A stretch of DNA of 57,964 nucleotides, taken from Proteus alimentorum. GTDB lineage: Bacteria; Pseudomonadota; Gammaproteobacteria; Enterobacterales; Enterobacteriaceae. Below, piece by piece: positions 51,915 to 57,964 of this stretch (the stretch's first letter is position 1; each line of letters starts with the position of its first letter). The notes under the pieces were generated by a model, which did not search any database, was not told the origin of the DNA, and saw only the letters and a list, made by a program, of their open reading frames with translations. Position numbers and translations under genes: made by a program. The DNA is taken from NCBI RefSeq assembly GCF_002607735.1, contig NZ_NBVR01000043.1, positions 1-57,964 of the forward strand, read 5' to 3'.

Positions 51915-53627
51915 TTACCTCATAAAAATCTGAAGTTGTTTTAATGCTTGAGAGGTTTTTTTATCAATCGGTTGAAATGGGTTTTCAGTTAAAGATCCTA
52001 ACGCTTCAGTATTCATTTTTTCTAATAATCGAGGTTGCAACATGAAAATACGGATCATTTTTTTATTATTATCAGATTGATAACTAAATGCTCGACCAAT
52101 TAAAGGAATGGAGCTTAAAAAAGGAACACTATTCTCCGCTTTCACATTATCTTCGCGTGTATATCCACCAATTAATAAACTTCCACCTTCAGAAACTCGG
52201 GCAACCGTACTAATATTTGTACGATTAATGACAGGTAATTTTTCAACACGCTCATCGTCACCACTTTCATCTTTTTTCTCAGCACCATCTTCAAGATTAA
52301 TGATCATTTCGATATCTTTATTCAAATTACCAATACGCGGTAATACACTGATCATCGTACCAAATGTTGTTGATTCCAATGAGGCAACCCGTTCGCCTTT
52401 TATTTGTGTATAAAAAGTAGTGTTGTTATCAAAAATAGCAGGTGTATTTTCTTGAGTTAATAAAATAGGGCGAGATACCATTTGAGCTTCACCATCTTCA
52501 CTCAATGCTTTAATTTTTCCTAGAAAACTCAAACCAGATGCAGCACTTAAACTTGCCGTATTAAAAAAGAAAGTGCCTTTATTCGATCCATAACTCGCTT
52601 GCCAATTAACGCCTAAACTATCGGCTTTATTTTTAGCAATATCGATTATCCATAATGACAGTTCAACTTGCCTTTTAGGTTTATCTAATTGAGTAATCAG
52701 CGAATCAATCAGAGCCAAACCCTCTCGACTGGTTTTAACTAAAAGACTATTTGAACCCGGTAAAGGAACTAATTCGACATTGTATCGCCCCATTTTAGTC
52801 ATAATGGGGGCATTAGCTTCTTGAATACTATTTTCCACTTCATCATCTTGTTGCGTATTGCCATTTTCTATATCACGATGAAGCTCTGTTGCTGTTCTGT
52901 TTATTCCCTCCGAAGACATAAATAACTGCTGTAAAACAGAAGTAATACCTGGTAAAACAATTTTTTCATCACGTAAAGTGTACGTTCTGTCTTGTACGAA
53001 CGTATTTTTTAATGGAAATATTTGTACAAATTCATCACCGTAACGAGAACTTCCCGTTGGCACCTGGTTATTTATATTTTCATTAATTTGTTCTTGCACA
53101 TCATTATCTAAGAATTCAGCTGCTGCTTTAACCAACCGAATATAGACGGGAGGGCCGGAAATATAAAAAGTACGTTGATCACGACCCGCTCGCAGTGGAT
53201 AGCGAGGATCATACAACCCCACATCTTGTAAATATTCTTTTAGCTCAATTAAACCTATATTTTGTACTTGAAATAGCTCTTGCTGGATCTCGCTACTTTC
53301 ATAAATATAAATTGATTTTCCATCATTAAAATAGAGTAATGATAAGCGTTTCACCATCAATTCAAATGCTTCTTCCGGTGAAGAAATATCAAAATTTCCG
53401 GTGATCCTCTCTTTTTTTACAGTACTACTCAAAATAAAAGGTTTATTTAGTTTATCTGATAACACCAGAAAAAATTGTTCGACTCGCGTATCAACAGCAA
53501 TAAATACATCCGGTTTTTTTACCTGATGCGTATAAATCACCTTTCCTTGCGTAGCTTGAGTTTGAAAAGAAAAACTACAACACAGTACTAGCCCAATAAC
53601 ACAATAAATCTTATTTTTTATTTTCAT
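51915..53627 (-). CDS. sctC: T3SS outer-membrane secretin SctC (InvG/MxiD)
   Basis: This 570-residue secretin has a signal peptide (IYCVIGLVLCCSFSFQTQA), N0 and N1/N3 periplasmic domains (FLVLSDKLNKPFILSSTVKK, RYPLRAGRDQRTFYISGPPV) and the secretin barrel, with VPFLSSIPLIGRAFSY near its end. It forms the outer-membrane ring. I chose the ATG at 53627, which begins the signal peptide; a longer frame reaches back to 53732 inside the AraC gene and would bury the signal. It overlaps the regulator gene by 17 bases, as invF and invG do. No pilotin gene is seen in the window. Confidence 0.95.
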   Translation of the reverse strand: MKIKNKIYCVIGLVLCCSFSFQTQATQGKVIYTHQVKKPDVFIAVDTRVEQFFLVLSDKLNKPFILSSTVKKERITGNFDISSPEEAFELMVKRLSLLYFNDGKSIYIYESSEIQQELFQVQNIGLIELKEYLQDVGLYDPRYPLRAGRDQRTFYISGPPVYIRLVKAAAEFLDNDVQEQINENINNQVPTGSSRYGDEFVQIFPLKNTFVQDRTYTLRDEKIVLPGITSVLQQLFMSSEGINRTATELHRDIENGNTQQDDEVENSIQEANAPIMTKMGRYNVELVPLPGSNSLLVKTSREGLALIDSLITQLDKPKRQVELSLWIIDIAKNKADSLGVNWQASYGSNKGTFFFNTASLSAASGLSFLGKIKALSEDGEAQMVSRPILLTQENTPAIFDNNTTFYTQIKGERVASLESTTFGTMISVLPRIGNLNKDIEMIINLEDGAEKKDESGDDERVEKLPVINRTNISTVARVSEGGSLLIGGYTREDNVKAENSVPFLSSIPLIGRAFSYQSDNNKKMIRIFMLQPRLLEKMNTEALGSLTENPFQPIDKKTSQALKQLQIFMR

Positions 53628-54366
53628 AAAGATGCTGACCAATTCGGCGAAATTCTGTTGGCGTAATACCAAATAATGTCTTAATTTCATTAGAAAAATG
53701 AGACGCTGAACTAAATCCATTATCAACTGCAATTTGTGTCAGTGATTCATCCGTTGATAGCGTGGTTAATATTGAAGATGCCGCACGCCATGAACGTAAT
53801 TGGCTTTTTCCACAGTTACCTAAATAACGTTTACACAATCGTCTAAAATGTGTGCCTGATACACCATAGCGCTCTCCAATTTGTGCAATATTACTTTTCT
53901 TCTCATCTAAGTAGCTGATGAGATGTAAAATAAGCCAATAACTTTCACTGTGTCTTATCGTGACAAATAAAGGCTCTAATTGGCTTTCTGCTTTTATTGC
54001 TTCATTTATTAATACGTATTCTAGAGATTTATTAGTATCTTCTATATAAAAAACCTGCTGATTAATATCAAATTCAGATCCTATTGCTGTCATTTTTGAA
54101 AAATCACGAGCGTAATCAATAAATGCCAATAATCTTGCACAAATAAAAAATGATCGTTTTTCAATACGCCAAGACTGATTTTCTGATTGAAAGATAACAT
54201 TTTCATTTTTTGCATTATAAATAAAAGCCTTTCCTTTTATAATTTTAGTGGTTTTTTCATCATGTATTTTAACTGGATAATCATTATCCATGGGAATACA
54301 AAAGAATAATGAATTACCCGGCAATATATTTTTATCACCACTTATTTTCATATCATTTATTAGCAT
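53611..54366 (-). CDS. AraC-family T3SS activator (InvF/MxiE type)
   Basis: This 251-residue regulator has a C-terminal AraC helix-turn-helix pair (about residues 150-245; ERYGVSGTHFRRLCKRYLG, then IAVDNGFSSASHFSNEIKTL and FGITPTEFRRIG). The N-terminal part is weakly conserved. It is the first gene of the leftward arm and immediately precedes sctC, the same place as invF and mxiE. In those systems the activator acts with the SicA/IpgC chaperone on translocator and effector promoters. GGGT lies about nine bases before the ATG at 54366; an ATG at 54351 is also possible. Confidence 0.92.
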   Translation of the reverse strand: MLINDMKISGDKNILPGNSLFFCIPMDNDYPVKIHDEKTTKIIKGKAFIYNAKNENVIFQSENQSWRIEKRSFFICARLLAFIDYARDFSKMTAIGSEFDINQQVFYIEDTNKSLEYVLINEAIKAESQLEPLFVTIRHSESYWLILHLISYLDEKKSNIAQIGERYGVSGTHFRRLCKRYLGNCGKSQLRSWRAASSILTTLSTDESLTQIAVDNGFSSASHFSNEIKTLFGITPTEFRRIGQHLYENKK

Positions 54367-54662
54367 AACAAATACCCAACCTTATTTTCATTAGTAAATT
54401 AAAAGTAAAAATAATAAATTTTTAGCTCACTCATTTTCATGACTTTACTTTATATAACATTACAATAATATCACCCACAATTAACTACAAAAGATGAATA
54501 ACAAATTTTTTACGTTTATTATTTAAAAAAAGTGGCAGTAATCTATCAATACCAACTATCAAATAAAAAACATATGCTTTTTTTTAAAAGAATTTTTATG
54601 CCATTTTAACTAAAATATATTTATATAATGAATTAATGATATTTAATTATTAGGCTAAATCT
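54367..54662. promoter_or_regulatory. 296-base divergent control region of the T3SS
   Basis: No gene was seen. Both arms of the secretion locus start here: the AraC gene to the left and sctD to the right. TATAAT at 54624-54629 is a good -10 box for sctD, 34 bases before its ATG, but no convincing -35 box was found. AGG at 54652 fits the sctD ribosome site. The extreme AT content suggests silencing by H-NS-type proteins. Confidence 0.6.
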
Positions 54663-55736
54663 ATGCTTTATTATATTTATATCCTCAATGGCCCATTAAA
54701 AGAAACCATTATCCCTCTCCCTCCCAATAGCTATTCATTATATTTATACAACAAGGAATACATTGAAAATAAAGAAGAAAATGAGAAAACCACACTTTAC
54801 ATCCCTTGTTATAAACAGGAAGATGAGAAAAAAATCGCTATTATACTTGATGAACATAACAGTGAAAATAATAAATATAAAATTGAAAATAGTTTAATAC
54901 AAAAAGAAATCGATAAAGAATATCCGTTAAAAATCGACAGCCCCATATATAGCAATGATATTCCTTTCTTTTTTATTAGTGATAAATATGATTTATCTTT
55001 CTCATCATTTAATTTTAAAAAAAACAACAATAAAGGAATGCTGAATAAAAAAATTATTTTATTATCAATACTAATTATTCTATTCTTTACATTATTAATT
55101 TTTTATATAAAAAGACCAATAATAGAAGAAAACAACACATCAACCGTATCAATAAGTTTAAATTTTAAAGGATTTAAAGGAGAAAATGGATATTATTGTG
55201 TTTATGATGAGCTATATCCCACTTCAAAAATAAAAGATACGTTAGAAACTAAAATCATCTATCTAGAAAAAATCAAAACGTTATCTACTGGAAATCGTCA
55301 CAAGAATATAAATATAATGTTAAGAGATAGATTAAAACCTATTGTTAGTTTTTTTTATCATAATGAAAGTGAAAAATTAAGGATAGTCAATACTATAAAT
55401 GCTAAATTTACAAAAAATTGCCAGCCAACGATTAAAGAAATATCAATACCCGACATTATTAATGACATAAATGAATTCGAACTCACTAAAACAATAGGTT
55501 ACTCCATTGAAGAAAAAAATAACGGATTAACGTTTATTTTTGATAATACATTAACTATCAAGAATAAAGAAATTTTGGATACTTATATCAAAAAACAAAC
55601 GGCCATTTTTGGCAGAAAATTTATCTTTTACCGTGAAAAAATAAGCAATCCTATGTTGAAAAATAAAGCAACATTACAAGAAGATCGTGGATATATTTTT
55701 CTTGATAACCAACACCGTTATTTTCCTCAGGGATAA
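54663..55736 (+). CDS. sctD: T3SS inner-membrane ring protein SctD (PrgH/MxiG)
   Basis: This 357-residue bitopic protein has a cytoplasmic N-terminal domain, one transmembrane helix at residues 130-149 (IILLSILIILFFTLLIFYIK) and a periplasmic C-terminal part that forms the outer inner-membrane ring. Its size and position before the needle genes match prgH and mxiG. Sequence conservation is low and Asn/Lys/Ile content is high. It is the first gene of the rightward arm. Confidence 0.88.
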   Translation: MLYYIYILNGPLKETIIPLPPNSYSLYLYNKEYIENKEENEKTTLYIPCYKQEDEKKIAIILDEHNSENNKYKIENSLIQKEIDKEYPLKIDSPIYSNDIPFFFISDKYDLSFSSFNFKKNNNKGMLNKKIILLSILIILFFTLLIFYIKRPIIEENNTSTVSISLNFKGFKGENGYYCVYDELYPTSKIKDTLETKIIYLEKIKTLSTGNRHKNINIMLRDRLKPIVSFFYHNESEKLRIVNTINAKFTKNCQPTIKEISIPDIINDINEFELTKTIGYSIEEKNNGLTFIFDNTLTIKNKEILDTYIKKQTAIFGRKFIFYREKISNPMLKNKATLQEDRGYIFLDNQHRYFPQG

Positions 55737-55787
55737 TAACGATACTTATAAGTGATAACTTAGAATTAATCCTAGAGGACTAATATT

Positions 55788-56042
55788 ATGCCAGCCTATC
55801 CTGTTGCCGATGATGTAAGCTCTATCAATAAAGTTGATGATTACTTCCAAGAGCCCGTTAAAAATCAAAGTGATGCATTAAAAACTGCATTAGAGGCATT
55901 AAAAGCAGATACATCGAATGCCGCCGCATTAGCCGATTACCAAGCCAAACTTGCTGAATATAATATTACACGTAATGCACAATCAACATCTATTAAAGTT
56001 ATCAAGGATTTAGCAATGAGCATTATCGGTAATATGCGTTAG
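55788..56042 (+). CDS. sctF: T3SS needle subunit SctF (PrgI/MxiH)
   Basis: This 84-residue helical hairpin protein is the needle filament subunit. The family's C-terminal half is recognisable (ALADYQAKLAEYNITRNAQS, then IKVIKDLAMSIIGNMR). AGAGGA lies about eight bases before the ATG. It is followed after 23 bases by the inner-rod gene. Confidence 0.95.
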   Translation: MPAYPVADDVSSINKVDDYFQEPVKNQSDALKTALEALKADTSNAAALADYQAKLAEYNITRNAQSTSIKVIKDLAMSIIGNMR

Positions 56043-56065
56043 TTTTTATTTCATGGAGGCTGTTT

Positions 56066-56350
56066 ATGGCAATTACACCTATTGTTCCTGTTCATTTAGC
56101 AACATTATCAACCGATAAAAGCACGAGTGATGATAATTTATCTTCAATGATGGTAAAAAGCATTACGAGTGGTTTTCAATATGAAAAACAGATCCAAGAA
56201 AAGTTGGCTACATTAAGTCAATTAAGTGATGCCCAAAGTTACACTGAGCTACAAACAACACTTAACGACTATACAATTACAATGAATTTAGCGAGTACTT
56301 TAGCCAGAAAATCACTGAATATCGTTGAAACATTGCTCAAGGCTCAATAG
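56066..56350 (+). CDS. sctI: T3SS inner rod protein SctI (PrgJ/MxiI)
   Basis: This 94-residue helical protein resembles the inner rod/needle adaptor that joins the export gate to the needle. The C-terminal part (LQTTLNDYTITMNLASTLAR, then KSLNIVETLLKAQ) is typical. GGAGG stands nine bases before the ATG. It lies between sctF and sctJ, as prgJ does. Confidence 0.93.
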   Translation: MAITPIVPVHLATLSTDKSTSDDNLSSMMVKSITSGFQYEKQIQEKLATLSQLSDAQSYTELQTTLNDYTITMNLASTLARKSLNIVETLLKAQ

Positions 56351-56352
56351 CA

Positions 56353-57120
56353 ATGAAAATGCGATATGTGTTATTAGCATTGTTATGTTGCCTGTTTCCA
56401 TTATTAAGTGGCTGTAAAGATCAATCTTTACTGACCAATTTGGATCAAAGACAGGCAACAGAAATTCAAGCAGTTTTACAAAAGCATCAAATAACGAGTA
56501 CACGTACTGCATTAGGGAAAGGGTTATTTGATGTTTCGGTCAAAAAAGAGGATATAGGGATCGCTATTCAGATCTTAAAAGAATATCAATTACCCTCACT
56601 CTCCCGTATTGAAGTTACTCAGTTATTTCCATCAGATGCATTGGTATCATCACCCCAAGCAGAAAAAGCCCGTTTAATTTCAGCTATTGAGCAGCGATTA
56701 GAACAATCATTACTTACAATTGACCATATTATAGATGCGAGGGTACATGTGAGCTATCCAATAGCCCCCACTGAACGCGTTATTCCAACACCACATGCTT
56801 CAGCTTTAGTTTTTTATGAAGAAGGTATGCTGGATAATGATCAGTTGGGCGAAGATGTTCGCGCTTTTATTCATAATGCCTTTAGTAATATGGATGAGAA
56901 TAATATTACCGTTTTGCTGTATCCAAGAAATATTAATAAATTCAATCTAATAAACAATAGATTACTTCAAGATAATCCTAATTCATCTTTTAACGCTTGG
57001 TTATTTCCCAGCTTGTTATTCGTCATTATTGTCACCGTCATTGTTATTGCAACGGCATTAATAATGTATCAACGTAAAAAAATACAGAAGGCAGAGAGCA
57101 ATAATGAATCTAACACCTGA
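56353..57120 (+). CDS. sctJ: T3SS inner-membrane ring lipoprotein SctJ (PrgK/MxiJ)
   Basis: This 255-residue lipoprotein has a lipobox (LLSGC, Cys21) and the YscJ/FliF ring-building domain (GLFDVSVKKEDIGIAIQILK, then AEKARLISAIEQRLEQSLLT and IDARVHVSYP). A C-terminal transmembrane helix (LFVIIVTVIVIATALIMY) follows. It forms the inner ring of the basal body with SctD. It overlaps sctK by 17 bases. Confidence 0.97.
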   Translation: MKMRYVLLALLCCLFPLLSGCKDQSLLTNLDQRQATEIQAVLQKHQITSTRTALGKGLFDVSVKKEDIGIAIQILKEYQLPSLSRIEVTQLFPSDALVSSPQAEKARLISAIEQRLEQSLLTIDHIIDARVHVSYPIAPTERVIPTPHASALVFYEEGMLDNDQLGEDVRAFIHNAFSNMDENNITVLLYPRNINKFNLINNRLLQDNPNSSFNAWLFPSLLFVIIVTVIVIATALIMYQRKKIQKAESNNESNT

Positions 57121-57664
57121 ACAATTTGAAACCATATCTAAGGTAATGTATGAACCTCTTAGTTATATTCATGAAGATTATTCTGTATTAGCGTCAAAAG
57201 AAGAAAGTGTGATATGGCAAAAATTAGCTAATCGCCAATTAATCCAGCAATATCAACTTATTAATCAGCTTGATTGCGATATTGATATTATCGTAGAAAA
57301 AATTTTTACCCATTGGACATTACTCCCTCGTTGCGCTTTATTTTTAGGCTATTTTTATTCTCGAGAGACCCTTTTATTATCGGGGAATTACTATCGTCTA
57401 GGATCCCCATTAAAAGCATTCTTATCCCTTTATCCTGTTTTAACCAGAGATAAAAATGTCGTGTCTTCACTTAAAGTGACGGATCCTATTAGCGTTGGTT
57501 ATCAATTATTGTTTGATTTTATTCATTCAATTTCAGCCGCATTAGCTCAACGTTTCACATTGCTGTTTGCACCACAATCATCACCGATTGATCGTTCCCT
57601 GCCATTCTTTTTATCCCGTTCACTTTTTCTTTTGGTATTAGATTATGCTGCGCTCGCTGTCTAA
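57104..57664 (+). CDS. sctK: T3SS sorting-platform protein SctK (OrgA/MxiK)
   Basis: This 186-residue soluble protein follows sctJ as orgA follows prgK. SctK links the SctQ pods of the sorting platform to SctD. The stretch HWTLLPRCALFLGYF fits the OrgA/MxiK family, which is poorly conserved; position is the main support. It overlaps the sctL start by 20 bases. Confidence 0.88.
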   Translation: MNLTPEQFETISKVMYEPLSYIHEDYSVLASKEESVIWQKLANRQLIQQYQLINQLDCDIDIIVEKIFTHWTLLPRCALFLGYFYSRETLLLSGNYYRLGSPLKAFLSLYPVLTRDKNVVSSLKVTDPISVGYQLLFDFIHSISAALAQRFTLLFAPQSSPIDRSLPFFLSRSLFLLVLDYAALAV

Positions 57665-57964
57665 AGATCTTTTAACATACACTCGTGAAGGTGTATTAAT
57701 ACGGGCTCGCTATGTTCGGCGGCTTGATAATATATATAAAGCTGAATTAGCAGCCAAACTTGCGACAAAAAAAATTCTCCGAGATTTTAATGATAAATTA
57801 GATGCACATAATAAGGAGATAGCAAATCAAGCTTATGGTAAAGGATTACAAGCATTATTAGGGGATATATTAAAATTCTCAATTCAATATCAAGAGCAAC
57901 TGGTAGATTATGAATTTCAACAAAGAGAGCAAATAATTGCCACAATTGCTCAATTTTTTGACTC
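57645..57964 (+). CDS. sctL: T3SS ATPase regulator SctL (OrgB/MxiN), cut by window end
   Basis: An ATG at 57645 inside the end of sctK opens a frame that runs to the window edge, giving the first 106 residues. It begins MLRSLSKDLLTYTREGVLI and is a Lys/Gln-rich coiled coil, as expected for SctL, the FliH-like stator that links the ATPase to the sorting platform. The order prgK-orgA-orgB supports the call. The 3' end is outside the window. Confidence 0.85.
   Translation, partial: MLRSLSKDLLTYTREGVLIRARYVRRLDNIYKAELAAKLATKKILRDFNDKLDAHNKEIANQAYGKGLQALLGDILKFSIQYQEQLVDYEFQQREQIIATIAQFFD

Noticed and set aside
53628-53732. Extended sctC start inside the AraC gene
   Set aside because: The 35 extra residues would precede the signal peptide, and the region is better explained by the helix-turn-helix frame of the AraC regulator.

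Overview
The window looks like a chromosomal segment of a Proteus-like member of the Morganellaceae. The support is indirect: AT-rich, K/N/I-rich coding, a gntR-gntK-gntU order as in enterobacteria, a peptidoglycan O-acetylation locus of the kind known from Proteus and Providencia, and a complete SPI-1/Mxi-Spa type III secretion locus of the type described in Proteus mirabilis. The species cannot be fixed from the sequence alone. No rRNA, tRNA, insertion sequence or CRISPR array was seen.

Layout. (1) 1-16156: an insecticidal-type Tc toxin island read leftwards: TcA (8003-14851), TcB (3616-7947), a phage-like lysis cassette of holin, M15 endolysin, Rz-like and Rz1-like spanins (2275-3545), and TcC (1-2260, cut by the window edge inside its variable toxin end). 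A divergent LysR regulator (15284-16156) probably controls it. The lysis genes inside the operon suggest toxin release by controlled lysis, as for the Yersinia Tc island. (2) 16157-20255: recX, then a tightly overlapping envelope operon: a beta-barrel, an Omp85-like barrel without POTRA domains, and a DUF4056-like lipoprotein. (3) 20531-25302: a Bax-family glucosaminidase gene and a three-gene peptidoglycan O-acetylation cluster (patA/patB/ape1 type). (4) 25374-26309: a soluble chemoreceptor-like protein with a CZB zinc domain. (5) 26456-29633: gluconate operon gntR-gntK-gntU with a clear GntR double operator. (6) 29864-36569: a binding protein, permease and ATPase of FecBCD type, a SAM methyltransferase, a ModD-like phosphoribosyltransferase homologue and a TonB-dependent receptor. 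This is a candidate metal-chelate uptake and small-molecule modification locus, and the least explained part of the window.

(7) 36673-57964: a whole type III secretion system. The leftward arm starts with an AraC regulator (InvF/MxiE type) and continues sctC, sctW, sctV, an InvB/Spa15-type chaperone gene, sctN, sctO, sctP, sctQ (with an internal start for a short form), sctR, sctS, sctT, sctU, the SicA/IpgC chaperone gene and the translocators sctE, sctB, sctA. The rightward arm holds sctD, sctF, sctI, sctJ, sctK and the start of sctL. Both arms diverge from one 296-base control region. No recognisable effector gene or pilotin gene is present in the window, although two secretion chaperones are.

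How the parts relate: two separate virulence-type delivery machines (Tc toxin with lysis-based release; T3SS) flank about 20 kb of envelope, metabolic and metal-uptake genes of more ordinary composition. Start sites were moved from the longest reading frame where a Shine-Dalgarno sequence, a coupled stop/start or a signal peptide decided it.
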